NCBI GenBank assembly: GCA_027450145.1
Contig: DAIDKH010000023.1
Coordinates: 1 to 53,952, forward strand
DNA length: 53,952 bases
Direction of reading: 5' to 3'
DNA from: Chthonomonadaceae bacterium
GTDB lineage: Bacteria; Armatimonadota; Chthonomonadetes; Chthonomonadales; Chthonomonadaceae
Part shown: positions 36,187 to 45,758 of the stretch, piece by piece
Layout of the letters: every line of letters starts with the position of its first letter
Numbering within the stretch: position 1 is the first letter of the stretch
Translations under genes and position numbers: made by a program
The notes under the pieces: generated by a model
Told to the model about the DNA's origin: nothing
The model's database searches: none
Seen by the model: the letters and a program-made list of their open reading frames with translations, nothing else

Positions 36187-36324
36187 ATGACCTTTGTTTT
36201 CACCGCCATGTCCATTGCTTATGAACGCCAACCGGACGTGACCATCGGGCAGCTAGCCCAAATGCCGAGAGTAAGGATGCGAGGTTCCATAGCCGAACAG
36301 CTTAAGCAAGGTGTTGAATCGTAA
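36187..36324 (+). CDS. Possible 45-residue ORF
   Basis: ATG to TAA, 45 codons, reading MTFVFTAMSIAYERQPDVTI and ending EQLKQGVES. It has no clear ribosome binding site, but its stop codon abuts the strong hairpin that follows. It could be a remnant, a small protein, or chance. Confidence 0.25.
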   Translation: MTFVFTAMSIAYERQPDVTIGQLAQMPRVRMRGSIAEQLKQGVES

Positions 36325-36347
36325 TCGGCCAGGTTAACTGGCCGATT
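36323..36347. terminator. Strong hairpin between convergent transcripts
   Basis: AATCGGCCAG and CTGGCCGATT form a perfect ten-pair stem around GTTAA, at the end of the membrane-protein segment and 48 bases from the purB stop. It probably terminates transcripts in both directions. Confidence 0.75.
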
Positions 36348-36394
36348 TACCTGCAGACACTGCGTAAATTGAGGCATGCACGAATACCGATAGC

Positions 36395-37684
36395 TTAAAT
36401 ACCTACGACCCTAAATGTGTGATCCAGGTTTGCAAGATGGTATTCCATGTCGAATGCATGTGCAACCTGTTCAGCGGAAAGCAGACTCTTCACCGTTTCG
36501 TCGTTGGCGACTGCCTCCCGGAAATTAGCTCCATCCCACGCCTTCGCTGCGTTTCGCTGAGCTACGGAGTACGCTTCTTCTCTTGATAGACCTGCAGCGA
36601 TCAGCGCAAGCATTATCTGCTCCGAAAAAACGAGGCCACCCATTTGCTCCAGGTTGCGCGCCATATTCTCTGGAAATATCACCAAGCCTTCCATGATGTC
36701 AGCGAACTTCCATAGCATCCAGTCCACTAAAATGGTGGTATCCGGAAGTATTACCCGTTCGACACTGCTGTTAGCAAGGTCGCGCTCATGCCAGGTAACA
36801 ACGGACTCCAGCATAGGGATCACATTTCCTCGAACAACGCGCGCCAGGCCTGTGACAGTCTCACAATTCCAGGGATTGCGCTTGTGAGGCATCGCCGAAG
36901 AGCCTTTTTGGCCAGCTGCAAAATACTCCTGAACCTCCCGAATCTCTGTTCGCGCCATATTTCGCACTTCAGTAGCGAAGCGCTCAAGGGATGCTGCCAG
37001 AATCGCCAGTGCCATGATGAGCTGGGCATGACGATCACGGGTAATAATTTGGGTGGAAATGGGTGCCGCATGTAAATCTAGCCCTGCGCACACCTCCAGT
37101 TCGATTGCGGGACTAATATTGGCATGGGTACCTACCGCACCCGATATCTTACCAACGCTTATAACGTCCCGTGCCTGCTTCAAGCGCTCAATCCCGCGGT
37201 TTAACTCGTCTACCCACGTAGCAAGTTTAAACCCAAAAGTAATCGGCTCCGCATGAATTCCATGCGTGCGCCCTATCATTACAGTTTTCTTGTGATCCCT
37301 GGCTCTATGTCGTAACACTTTATTAAGGTGCTCGGCCCGTTCAATAATGATCGAGGTGGCGTCGCGTAGCAACAGGCTTAGCGCCGTGTCCACTATGTCG
37401 TACGAAGTCACGCCGTAGTGGACGAACCTACCCTCTGGACCAAGGTTTTCTGCTACATTTTTCACAAATGCCATCACATCATGGCGTGTCTCTTTTTCCA
37501 GCTCGGCAATTCTTTGGAGATCAAACTTGGCACCTGCCCGGATGGATGCGGTTGACCCGGATGGTATTTGCCCAGCGTTCTCTAGCGCCTGGCACACGGC
37601 AATTTCGACATCAAGCCATTTCTGCGTCTTGTTCTGCGGAGACCACAGATGCTTCATCTCCGGCGTAGTATATCTGTCAATCAT
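36395..37684 (-). CDS. purB: Adenylosuccinate lyase
   Basis: Purine biosynthesis enzyme that releases fumarate from SAICAR and adenylosuccinate. It has 429 residues, the short bacterial length. MIDRYTTPEMKHLW opens the protein, the catalytic-site segments are VHYGVTSYDIVDTA and GRTHGIHAEPITFG, and the fumarase/ASL signature GSSAMPHKRNPWNCE is complete. It follows the HIT gene by 12 bases and the two appear to form one operon. Confidence 0.97.
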   Translation of the reverse strand: MIDRYTTPEMKHLWSPQNKTQKWLDVEIAVCQALENAGQIPSGSTASIRAGAKFDLQRIAELEKETRHDVMAFVKNVAENLGPEGRFVHYGVTSYDIVDTALSLLLRDATSIIIERAEHLNKVLRHRARDHKKTVMIGRTHGIHAEPITFGFKLATWVDELNRGIERLKQARDVISVGKISGAVGTHANISPAIELEVCAGLDLHAAPISTQIITRDRHAQLIMALAILAASLERFATEVRNMARTEIREVQEYFAAGQKGSSAMPHKRNPWNCETVTGLARVVRGNVIPMLESVVTWHERDLANSSVERVILPDTTILVDWMLWKFADIMEGLVIFPENMARNLEQMGGLVFSEQIMLALIAAGLSREEAYSVAQRNAAKAWDGANFREAVANDETVKSLLSAEQVAHAFDMEYHLANLDHTFRVVGI

Positions 37685-37696
37685 AGTTAAACTCTT

Positions 37697-38227
37697 CTAG
37701 TTGTTTTGTTGAATTTCGTCACATGAAAGAGCCAGCACTTCGGGCAGTGCGGCTTTAAGTCGTCTATAGACCGCTTGCAGGCTCTCAGGTATTACCCGCA
37801 CATCATTCACTACCGTCATGAAATTGGTATCGCCATTCCAGCGCGGCACCACGTGCCAATGAAGATGCCCTGTAATTCCTGCACCCGCGGCGCGCCCAAC
37901 ATTGAGTCCTCCGTTGAACGCCTCGGGATTCATCACCTTGCGGAGCAACCGAAAGGCCAAGCGCTGCAGTGACATTATCTCCAACAGTTCGTCATCGCTG
38001 TAACTGTCCAACGTGTTCGTATGCCGCAAAGGAACCACCATTAAATGCCCATTACTGTAAGGGAACGCATTCAATATTATAAATGCCGTCCTGCCACGGT
38101 ATAGCAAGAAATTCTGCTCGTCGCAGGACTCATTTTGGGCAGGAAAATCACAGAATATACAGCCGTCGTGTCGCTCCGCAGCGATAATATAGGGCAGCCG
38201 CCAAGGTGCCCACAGTTGTTCTGTCAT
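37697..38227 (-). CDS. HIT-family nucleotide hydrolase/phosphorylase
   Basis: Histidine-triad protein of 176 residues that probably cleaves Ap4A-like dinucleotides. The N-terminus has LWAPWRLPYI and CIFC (zinc-binding in this subfamily), and the active site reads GHLHWHVVPRW (H-x-H-x-H). FPYSNGHLMVVPLRHT is the conserved strand before it. Co-transcribed with purB, which suggests a role in adenine nucleotide balance (inference). No export signal. Confidence 0.93.
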   Translation of the reverse strand: MTEQLWAPWRLPYIIAAERHDGCIFCDFPAQNESCDEQNFLLYRGRTAFIILNAFPYSNGHLMVVPLRHTNTLDSYSDDELLEIMSLQRLAFRLLRKVMNPEAFNGGLNVGRAAGAGITGHLHWHVVPRWNGDTNFMTVVNDVRVIPESLQAVYRRLKAALPEVLALSCDEIQQNN

Positions 38228-38375
38228 GATGTTCGCGTAACCTTTTTAATTGGTGGGTACTTTAGAATACCGTATACCCGCAAGTGCAAACATGGTTCTA
38301 GAGTTCTTGCGTCATGCACCTTACGCAGCGTACCATAGGCTCAAGTTGAGTTCAACCTCAAGGCATCGACTCGCT

Positions 38376-39473
38376 CTAACCTAGATCAGCTAACCGAAAA
38401 TGGATTACCTCCACACCCTCCTTACGGCGTGAACATATACAGTGGAACCCACCATCGCGGACAACGGTGTGGGGGTATCCGTATTCGCCCTCCTTATACA
38501 GCCCGTCACGTTTCATCGGGTATGGGGCCGATCCTAAAATAAAGTGCTGCGCGTACTCAAGACCATTTTGCGACAGCGAAAGTACCAATGGACAGCGCGA
38601 CCCACTTGTAGGATTGCCAACGTAGTAATACCTGCCATCCGGCAGTTGCCCAAAATGAAATTTCGCGTTATTGTCCGTGAAATTGGTTTGAAACGGCGTT
38701 AGCCAGGAAGCGCCATTATCACGACTTGCTGTCGCCCACAATCTCCCCGAATGCCCCACCCCGGCTGCACGCAGAAGCGCGAGAAGCTCTCCACCTGGTA
38801 GTATAACGAATGAACCCTCGCATAAGCCCGCAGGCCAGCCGTGCTTTTCTGCGATCCCCCAGAAGGTGGCCGGATCATCAGAAACGAGATCAAATGGTGG
38901 GTAAATCCCAGACATTTTCCAGCCGCTCAATCCCCACGGGTCATCCGTGTAGGGAAACGATACATTCCCAGAAATGATCAAGCGACCATTAAGTGCGGGC
39001 TGTGGACCAAAATTAGGGCATACTGGAATTCCCATTGAGATACGGTCGCTATACATCACGCCATCCGACGTGGTGATACCCCATAGTCTTGTGCCAAGTT
39101 TATCCGGTTGATATTCCGCAAAATAGACTACCAATAGGCCATTGTATTCATGAAATCCCGCTGCTGTAAGCACGTTAGGGCGCCCGTCGCTGGCAAATGA
39201 AGGCTCCACTAACATTGCAGGCTCGGTCCAATTGCTAAAATCTTGGGAGGTACTTACCAGAACACGTTGTCCAGAGGAGTCCTCATCCACCAGGGCATTC
39301 GACCAGATTGCGATCCACCGACCAGCAAAGTAAGCAAGGTGAGGGTGATGTGAGTAGGTCCACTCCCTGTCAGGAGCGTAGATGATCTTCGAATGCAGAG
39401 ATTTCGGTGTCCTGGCACTGGGCCAAGGAACAACTTTACCGTCGGAAATATTGGGAAAATTGGTTATATTCAT
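38376..39473 (-). CDS. Sialidase/glycosidase-like beta-propeller protein
   Basis: Protein of 365 residues with no signal peptide. Repeating strand patterns ending in W or Y and Asp-box-like turns (ASRDNGASWLTP, STSQDFSNWTEP) mark a sialidase/BNR or GH43-type five- or six-bladed propeller. The histidine-rich start (TYSHHPHLAYFAGRWIAIWS) is conserved in exo-alpha-sialidase-annotated bacterial proteins. Catalytic residues cannot be assigned, so the substrate is unknown. TATAAT lies just before the ATG on this strand without a recognisable -35. Confidence 0.65.
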   Translation of the reverse strand: MNITNFPNISDGKVVPWPSARTPKSLHSKIIYAPDREWTYSHHPHLAYFAGRWIAIWSNALVDEDSSGQRVLVSTSQDFSNWTEPAMLVEPSFASDGRPNVLTAAGFHEYNGLLVVYFAEYQPDKLGTRLWGITTSDGVMYSDRISMGIPVCPNFGPQPALNGRLIISGNVSFPYTDDPWGLSGWKMSGIYPPFDLVSDDPATFWGIAEKHGWPAGLCEGSFVILPGGELLALLRAAGVGHSGRLWATASRDNGASWLTPFQTNFTDNNAKFHFGQLPDGRYYYVGNPTSGSRCPLVLSLSQNGLEYAQHFILGSAPYPMKRDGLYKEGEYGYPHTVVRDGGFHCICSRRKEGVEVIHFRLADLG

Positions 39474-39608
39474 AGGCCAATTATATCCTCATTACCGTAG
39501 TAAACGCATTCCAGCATCCAGAGAGAGAGGACGCCGCGCGCTGTCGCGGGTATAATTGCCAAGTTACGGTACGTATTAACCCATATTTGTGAGCCGGGAG
39601 CTTCTAGT

Positions 39609-40091
39609 TTGCCCGAACTTACGCATCTTGATAACACTGGTAAGGCACACATGGTGGATGTGGCTCCTAAAGAACCCACCGCTCGAATCGCCCGCGCCGC
39701 CGGGGAAGTGCACATAACTCCGGTCGCGATTGCGATGATTCGAGAGGGTAATGTACCAAAAGGCGACGTTCTCGCAGTAGCACGAATCGCCGGTATTATG
39801 GCGGCAAAGAAGACCGCGGAGCTAATTCCCCTGTGTCACCCGCTTGCTATGTCCTCCGTGTCTGTAGACTGTGCTGTTGAGGATTTTGGTGTACGTATTG
39901 AATCCTACGTAAAAGTCGTCGGTTCCACTGGTGTAGAGATGGAGGCGCTTACCGCAGTTTCAGTGGCATGCCTTGCGATTTACGACATGGTCAAAGCCGT
40001 GGATAGGTCAGCATCAATTGAACATATTCGCCTAATTGAAAAAAGCGGCGGCAAAAGCGGTCACTATATGCGCGAACAAGAGGCTGAATAG
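39609..40091 (+). CDS. moaC: Cyclic pyranopterin monophosphate synthase
   Basis: Second enzyme of molybdenum cofactor synthesis; makes cPMP from the MoaA product. It has 160 residues. [14 protein letters not shown] opens the protein, [17 protein letters not shown] is the hallmark, and [20 protein letters not shown] and a late KSGGKSGHY follow; the catalytic lysines are in the latter segments. The TTG start has GGGAG eight bases upstream, and no better start precedes the conserved N-terminus. No other moa gene is nearby; the glycosidase starts three bases after its stop. Confidence 0.95.
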   Translation: MPELTHLDNTGKAHMVDVAPKEPTARIARAAGEVHITPVAIAMIREGNVPKGDVLAVARIAGIMAAKKTAELIPLCHPLAMSSVSVDCAVEDFGVRIESYVKVVGSTGVEMEALTAVSVACLAIYDMVKAVDRSASIEHIRLIEKSGGKSGHYMREQEAE

Positions 40092-40093
40092 CA

Positions 40094-41350
40094 ATGGTAA
40101 GATTACATGCCATTGTTGCTTGCGCTGTGCTTGTCACGTCGATTTCAACTACCGCTTTAGCCCTCCCTTACCGTCAACGGTACCCACTTCCTCAGCCCGG
40201 AGTTCCACAATCACTTGGTGTCAACATTCACTTCACAACACCGCGTCCCGGCGAAATGAGACTGCTGGCGAAAGAGGGCTTCAAATGGATACGCACGGAT
40301 TTTAGCTGGCAGGGCACGGAGCGTACGGCAGGAGTCTACGACTTTAGCGCTTACGACGTGCTGATGAGGAATCTGAAGCGCTACGGCATTAGACCGATTT
40401 TTATTTTCGACTACGGAAATGACCTTTACCAGGCTGGGTCACCGACCACCCCAACAGCCATTAACGCCTTCTGCAAGTGGGTTAGAGCGGCAGTTACCCA
40501 CTTCAGGGAAGACGGTGTCGTGTGGGAGATGTGGAATGAACCAAACATAGGCTTCTGGAAGCCCAAACCAGATGTACAGCAATACATAAACCTTGCGAAG
40601 GCTGTTGGCACGACCATCCGAACCTCACAGCCACAGGAATGGTTTATTGGACCGGGTGTCTCAGGAATGGACCTAGGCTTCATTGAGACCTGCTTCAAAC
40701 AAGGGCTACTGAGTAGTTGGGATGCAGTGTCGTTTCATCCTTATAGAGACAGCAACCCCGAATCTGCGGCACGCGACTATAAGGCTGTAGCAGCGCTTAT
40801 CCACCACTATGCACCAACAGACAAGCAAGTACCAATGCTGGCAAGTGAATGGGGTTATTCTGAGTTGTATCCCGGAATGAATACGAACCGGCAGGCAAGG
40901 TTCGCAGTACGTGAGTTCCTCACCAACATCTCCAATAGTCTGGTCCTCACAATCTGGTATGATTGGCACGATGATGGCGTTGACGCACACGATCCTGAAG
41001 ACCACTTTGGTACTGTCACCGTCAACTACCAGCCAAAGCCTGTTTATACCGCGATACAAACCCTTGCCAAAACACTCCACGGCTTCGTGTACGTCCGCCG
41101 GCTCAACGTCGGCGCTCCTCAGGACTGGTGCCTACTTTTTAAAAACCATCAACGTGCGGAGGCATTGGCCTTCTGGAGGACGTCCGGCAAACCCGGTCCG
41201 GTCAATCTGCCACTGTTGTCGGACCACGCCGTGCTGGTCTCTATGCTGGGGACGCGTTCTGATGCCAGGGACGCAATACAGGTGGTTTTCACACATCAGC
41301 CACAGTACATGTTTCTGGGCCAACATCCAACGCCCGCAAACTTGAAGTAA
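40094..41350 (+). CDS. Exported clan GH-A glycoside hydrolase
   Basis: Secreted (beta/alpha)8 glycosidase of 418 residues. A signal peptide (LHAIVACAVLVTSISTTALA) precedes the barrel, which shows LGVNIHFTTP, GFKWIRTDFSWQGTER, the acid/base E149 in EMWNEPNIGFW and the nucleophile E252 in MLASEWGYSEL. These fit clan GH-A families such as GH39 or GH5; the exact family and substrate cannot be told by eye. A C-terminal beta domain ends the protein. It starts three bases after moaC, probably by chance of gene packing. Confidence 0.85.
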   Translation: MVRLHAIVACAVLVTSISTTALALPYRQRYPLPQPGVPQSLGVNIHFTTPRPGEMRLLAKEGFKWIRTDFSWQGTERTAGVYDFSAYDVLMRNLKRYGIRPIFIFDYGNDLYQAGSPTTPTAINAFCKWVRAAVTHFREDGVVWEMWNEPNIGFWKPKPDVQQYINLAKAVGTTIRTSQPQEWFIGPGVSGMDLGFIETCFKQGLLSSWDAVSFHPYRDSNPESAARDYKAVAALIHHYAPTDKQVPMLASEWGYSELYPGMNTNRQARFAVREFLTNISNSLVLTIWYDWHDDGVDAHDPEDHFGTVTVNYQPKPVYTAIQTLAKTLHGFVYVRRLNVGAPQDWCLLFKNHQRAEALAFWRTSGKPGPVNLPLLSDHAVLVSMLGTRSDARDAIQVVFTHQPQYMFLGQHPTPANLK

Positions 41351-41387
41351 CGACCTAACCAACAGGAAAGTAGGCAAATACAGCACC

Positions 41388-42677
41388 ATGCTGGATATTC
41401 ACCAAATTCGTGATAATACAGATGATTTAAAGCGCGCACTGCGACGGATGGGCGTCGGGGAGCAGGAGATCGACAGTCTGCGCACACTCGATCAGGAAGC
41501 ACGCGAATTGCGCACGGAGATGGAAAAGCTACGTGCGGAGATAAACAGTGCGAGTAAAGAGCTTGCTCGGCTGACAGCGGAGCAGCGAGATACTCGCCGC
41601 GCTGAACTCCGTGCTGTTGGCGACCGCATTAAAGAGATGGAGATCTTGTGCGGCGTAAAAGAGCAGGAGATTCGCGACCGCCTCTTGGTTATGCCTAATA
41701 TTCCGGACCCCCGCGTTCCGGATGGTTCAAGTGAAAATGACAATGTGGTCGTTAGAACCGGCGGCATTCGCCGTAAGTTTACATTCCAACCCCGACCCCA
41801 TTGGGAGGTGGGCGAAAGACTGGGAATACTCGACATAGATCGAGGCATAAAGTTAAGTGGTTCTCGGTTTTACGTACTGAAGGCTGCTGGGGCCGCGTTG
41901 CAACGGGCATTGATCTCGTTTATGCTCTCGATGCACATCGACCAGCATGGATACACGGAGGTCTATCCCCCATACGTTGTAAAACGTGAATGTCTGGTTG
42001 GTACAGGGCAGCTTCCCAAGTTTGCAGATAACCTCTACCACGACGCTGAGGAAGATTTCTGGCTTGTCCCAACGGCGGAAGTTCCTGTTACAAATCTGCA
42101 TCGGGATGAGATTCTGGAAGCCGCACAATTACCAATTAAGTATGTTGCATATACTCCCTGCTTTCGACGCGAAAAGATGTCGGCCGGTCGGGATGTACGC
42201 GGTATTAAGCGCGGACATCAGTTCGATAAGGTAGAAATGGTGCGGTTGTGCAGCGCTGCAGACTCCAATAACCAATTGGAGGAACTCACCGCAAATGCAG
42301 AAGCCGTGTGCGCAGCATTGGGCCTTGAATACCGTACTGTCCTGGTTTGCACAGGAGAAAAGGGTGAGTTCAACACTCTTCAGTATGATATCGAAATGTG
42401 GGCACCAGCGAGTAAAGGTGAGGAGGGTGGGGAGTGGTTAGAAGTGTCGTCTTGCTCCAGTTTCGGCGCTTACCAGGCTCGACGCGCGAACATAAGGTAC
42501 CGCCCATCCGCAGGCGCGCGGCCGGAGTTTGTACACACTCTGAACGGCTCAGGACTCGCACTTCCGCGCGTGATGATCGCCATTCTCGAGAACTTCCAGC
42601 AAGAGGACGGCAGTATCGAAGTTCCTGCGGTTCTACGCCCATTTATGGGCGGTCGTACTCACATTACGACAAGTTAA
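41388..42677 (+). CDS. serS: Seryl-tRNA synthetase
   Basis: Class II synthetase that charges tRNA-Ser. It has 429 residues. The N-terminal coiled-coil arm (EQEIDSLRTLDQEARELRTE onward) binds the tRNA long arm. The catalytic part shows GSRFYVLKAAGAALQRALI, the TPCFRREKMSAGRDVRGIKR motif 2, EVSSCSSFGAYQARRANIRY and LNGSGLALPRVMIAILENFQ (motif 3). All motifs are intact. Confidence 0.98.
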   Translation: MLDIHQIRDNTDDLKRALRRMGVGEQEIDSLRTLDQEARELRTEMEKLRAEINSASKELARLTAEQRDTRRAELRAVGDRIKEMEILCGVKEQEIRDRLLVMPNIPDPRVPDGSSENDNVVVRTGGIRRKFTFQPRPHWEVGERLGILDIDRGIKLSGSRFYVLKAAGAALQRALISFMLSMHIDQHGYTEVYPPYVVKRECLVGTGQLPKFADNLYHDAEEDFWLVPTAEVPVTNLHRDEILEAAQLPIKYVAYTPCFRREKMSAGRDVRGIKRGHQFDKVEMVRLCSAADSNNQLEELTANAEAVCAALGLEYRTVLVCTGEKGEFNTLQYDIEMWAPASKGEEGGEWLEVSSCSSFGAYQARRANIRYRPSAGARPEFVHTLNGSGLALPRVMIAILENFQQEDGSIEVPAVLRPFMGGRTHITTS

Positions 42678-42767
42678 TTCCCAGTGATTCGGGTTGCTAA
42701 AGAATTTGGGTAACCGTTCGATTGTCGACATATAACCCAACTGCTATGACTTTTCCAGGAGGCATGG

Positions 42768-43838
42768 ATGATCTGCAAGAATTGTGGACTGGATACCGAT
42801 CCTGGTCCTGCATGTTCACACTGTGGTGCTGCGCTTTCACCAGCTAACGAAGGGGGCGATGCCCTCAGTCCATCATCTGTGCCCAGTACGAACAACGCAA
42901 GTGCGGCGAAGCGCAAATTGCCCGTTCCAGGGGTAGTTCCGCGCTCGGGAGGCAAATCTCAGGTCTCCGGCTACGTCCCAATTCCTCGTGAATCTGTACC
43001 TGGATCCGCATCGGCAAATGTACCCATTGTTGCTGCGGCTACCGCAACGGAGGGTACCGAGCAGGCTTCAGGAGCGAGTCACATTGAGGAAATACTACCG
43101 ATCAAGGAGGTAATACCGGCTACTATTCAGCATGCGGAGCCTACAGTGGTTAGTGAACCTGCCACAGCAGCAACGCAGGAAGCTGAATCTCGCGGCACTA
43201 TGTTTCCGCCTGTTTCACCGGCCACCGCAACTGCCACGCCACCCACTCACAATGCGCCACGAAAGCGCGTACATGTGGATGACCTTGAGATAGACGAGGT
43301 AAAGGTCCATCGTTCACCGGCAGTAGGACTCGCCATTTACGTTGGCGCAATTGTGCCCATTCTTTTGCTCCTGGCCGCAGTGAGCCACTTTTTGCCGGCC
43401 GTGTACGTTGTAGCCTGGATTGCCGCTCAATTTGCGGGTGGTCTGCTGCTGCCCTTACTACGTGTAACACCCTTCTCGGATGAAGACTCAGATGACATAG
43501 CGCTTGCAGTAGTGCTTACTTTCTTGTTTGGCCCAGCGGCGGGGCTCGCTATATACCTACTGATAGGTTTGCTAAAGCAGAATGTGAACCCTTCAATAGC
43601 CGGCTGTCTGCTCGTTGCAACGCTTTGTCGGATTACCGTTGACGCGGCACGTCCTCAAAACGGCGCTTTTAATATCGTGCACAACTTGATGTACACAATG
43701 CCCTTTACCCCAATCCACAATGCTGAACATCTCGCGCTAGGCTGGACGCTAATAAGAACTTTGCTACTCGACTGGATGAGCCTGGTTACACTTCTGGGTT
43801 GGATTTCCGCGGTGATGTTTAGAAAGCTAGACGAATAA
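42768..43838 (+). CDS. Zinc-ribbon membrane protein of unknown function
   Basis: Protein of 356 residues. An N-terminal zinc ribbon (CKNCGLDTDPGPACSHCG, residues 3-20) is followed by about 150 residues of Pro/Ala/Thr/Glu-rich linker with no fold visible. The C-terminal half has about five hydrophobic helices (ILLLLAAVSHFLPAVYVVAW and others). Such ribbon-linker-membrane proteins are common but uncharacterised. CAGGAGG lies eight bases before the ATG. The phosphatase gene starts one base after its stop, so the two are coupled. Confidence 0.7.
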   Translation: MICKNCGLDTDPGPACSHCGAALSPANEGGDALSPSSVPSTNNASAAKRKLPVPGVVPRSGGKSQVSGYVPIPRESVPGSASANVPIVAAATATEGTEQASGASHIEEILPIKEVIPATIQHAEPTVVSEPATAATQEAESRGTMFPPVSPATATATPPTHNAPRKRVHVDDLEIDEVKVHRSPAVGLAIYVGAIVPILLLLAAVSHFLPAVYVVAWIAAQFAGGLLLPLLRVTPFSDEDSDDIALAVVLTFLFGPAAGLAIYLLIGLLKQNVNPSIAGCLLVATLCRITVDAARPQNGAFNIVHNLMYTMPFTPIHNAEHLALGWTLIRTLLLDWMSLVTLLGWISAVMFRKLDE

Positions 43839-43839
43839 T

Positions 43840-44754
43840 ATGTCAACGACTGATCTGTGGCGCGTCTCTCTCCATGGCGGTCATAGTGGCGAGTTTTGCG
43901 ACCACGCGCAATCAACGCTTGGTGAGATGGTAAGTGCGGCGGAGCGTGCGGGGTACTGCACGTTTGGGGTTACCGAGCATGCCCCTCGCACAGAGGAGTT
44001 TGTCTACCCCGAAGAGCGCGCCATGGGCTGGGATGCAGAATACCTGCAGCGCCTCTTTGAGGCGTATATTCTAGAAGTAAATCGCCTGGAACAGGAGTAT
44101 CGGGGCCGGCTTCAAGTGTTGCGCGGCTTCGAAATGGAGGTCGTACCGCAGCAATCATACAAGACGTGGATGTCTCAGATTAGAGCCATGCGCTTGGAGA
44201 ACGGCAAACCGGCCTTCGACTATTCAGTTGGGTCGGTGCATTTTGTGGGTGGTCATCAACTAGACGGTAAACAGGACGCGTTTGAGAGAGCTATAACCTT
44301 TGCGGGCTCGCTGGAAGCGCTTGCGATAATGTACTATGAAACCGTGGCAGATATCGCATTGGCATTGAAACCGGAGGTCATTGGCCACCTCGATCTAATC
44401 AAAAAGAATATCATACGGTGCAACTACGATACCTCGGTACTTACTTCAAGCGGAGTCAGGCAAGCGGCGGGCCGTGCACTAACAGCCGTTAAAGAGGCCG
44501 GTTCAATTCTGGATTTCAACCTTGCAGGCTGGCGTAAAAACCTTGGTGAACCGTATCCATCACCTGAACTCGTGAGAGAAGCAAACGCAATGGAAATTGG
44601 CTTCTGCTTTGGTGATGACAGTCATCGCCCAACGGAGGTTGGTGCGGGAATTGAACAGGGTCGCGATTATCTTCTCGAAAATGGTGTTCGCACCATAACC
44701 ACCCTCACCAAACAAACAGATGGCACCGTAAAGCAGGCAATTGTTAGCCTGTAG
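43840..44754 (+). CDS. PHP-domain phosphatase, histidinol-phosphatase-like
   Basis: Metal-dependent phosphoesterase of 304 residues. PHP ligands are visible: SLHGGHSGEFCDHA, VTEHAPR, GFEMEVVPQ, YSVGSVHFVGG, GHLDLIK and GDDSHRPTEVG. The overall pattern fits HisK/HisJ-type histidinol phosphatase, the penultimate step of histidine synthesis. No other his gene is nearby. PHP phosphatases of other specificity cannot be excluded. Confidence 0.88.
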   Translation: MSTTDLWRVSLHGGHSGEFCDHAQSTLGEMVSAAERAGYCTFGVTEHAPRTEEFVYPEERAMGWDAEYLQRLFEAYILEVNRLEQEYRGRLQVLRGFEMEVVPQQSYKTWMSQIRAMRLENGKPAFDYSVGSVHFVGGHQLDGKQDAFERAITFAGSLEALAIMYYETVADIALALKPEVIGHLDLIKKNIIRCNYDTSVLTSSGVRQAAGRALTAVKEAGSILDFNLAGWRKNLGEPYPSPELVREANAMEIGFCFGDDSHRPTEVGAGIEQGRDYLLENGVRTITTLTKQTDGTVKQAIVSL

Positions 44755-44847
44755 GTCCCTCGATAACCAAATTATGACTGTTAAGGGTAAAATTCTTCTG
44801 CCATAATTGCAGACACGCAGCTGCATGCACGCGGGGTACCTAGATCA

Positions 44848-45729
44848 ATGAAACTATCTGTCATCACGGACGAAATATCGCAGGATTTTGAGCACAGCCT
44901 GAATGTCATGCACGAATTTGGCGTAAAAGGTGCAGAACTTCGGGGCCTGTGGGGCACAAATATTGCGGATCTTACGGACGAGCAGGCAGAGCGCGCCAAG
45001 GCTGCGCTCCGTCGCTACGACATGCAGGTGGTTGCACTTGCAACTCCCTTTTATAAATGCGACCTTTATGAAACGGCAGACAATAGCGCTGCGGGCCCCC
45101 TACACTTAGCAAAACCGCGCTCAATGAACGATCAGATGAAAGTTCTGCATCGGTGCATAGAACTTGCAAGGTTTTTTGAAACAGACAAACTCAGGGTGTT
45201 TACTTTCTGGCGTAAAATGGCCGTTACGGATGCAATCTACACGACCCTGCGTGATACGTTCGTCGAACCGTTGAAAATAGCAGATGAGGCGGGAATGACC
45301 CTTCTACTTGAGAACGAACACGCATGTCTCATGGGCTCCGGCGAAGAGGCCTCGCGGTTGGCAGCGCTTATTAATTCGCCATATTTCAGAATATGCTGGG
45401 ATCCGGGCAACGCCTTTGCACTAGGTGAAAACGCGTTTCCAGACGGTTATGAAGCAGTAAAGCCCTGGATATCGCACGTTCACGTGAAAGATGCCGTTAG
45501 GGTGACCACGGCACAACGCGGCGAGCACGCCCAATTTTGCGAGATGGGTACCGGTCAGATTGGCTACGAAGCGCAATTTGCTGCGTTGAGAAACGACAAT
45601 TACACCGGCTGGATTTCGCTGGAAACACATTACAGCCCGGCAACTGGGACTGGTCCCGATGGTAAGGGTACTCCAGAAGACGCATCAAGGGCCTGTCTAA
45701 AATATTTAAATAGGGTGCTGGGGCAATAG
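44848..45729 (+). CDS. Sugar phosphate isomerase/epimerase (xylose isomerase-like TIM barrel)
   Basis: TIM-barrel protein of 293 residues. KLSVITDEISQDFEHSLNVM opens it and LLENEHACLMGSGEEAS, YFRICWDPGNAFALGENAFP, ISHVHVKD and GWISLETHY hold the usual metal ligands (E, D, H, E). The family (IolE/Hxi-like) isomerises or epimerises sugars and inositols; the substrate is unknown. Weak promoter-like sequence lies at about 44785-44810. Confidence 0.85.
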   Translation: MKLSVITDEISQDFEHSLNVMHEFGVKGAELRGLWGTNIADLTDEQAERAKAALRRYDMQVVALATPFYKCDLYETADNSAAGPLHLAKPRSMNDQMKVLHRCIELARFFETDKLRVFTFWRKMAVTDAIYTTLRDTFVEPLKIADEAGMTLLLENEHACLMGSGEEASRLAALINSPYFRICWDPGNAFALGENAFPDGYEAVKPWISHVHVKDAVRVTTAQRGEHAQFCEMGTGQIGYEAQFAALRNDNYTGWISLETHYSPATGTGPDGKGTPEDASRACLKYLNRVLGQ

Positions 45730-45758
45730 ACCACGGCGCCCGCAGGGACTAATTACGA

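Noticed and set aside
38228-38375. tRNA-like sequence between the HIT and sialidase-like genes
   Set aside because: A GTTC-like patch is present, but no cloverleaf with paired acceptor and anticodon stems can be drawn.
39474-39608. moaC promoter at TATAAT 39551-39556
   Set aside because: No -35 exists at a suitable distance and the sequence reads similarly on both strands, so direction and use cannot be supported.
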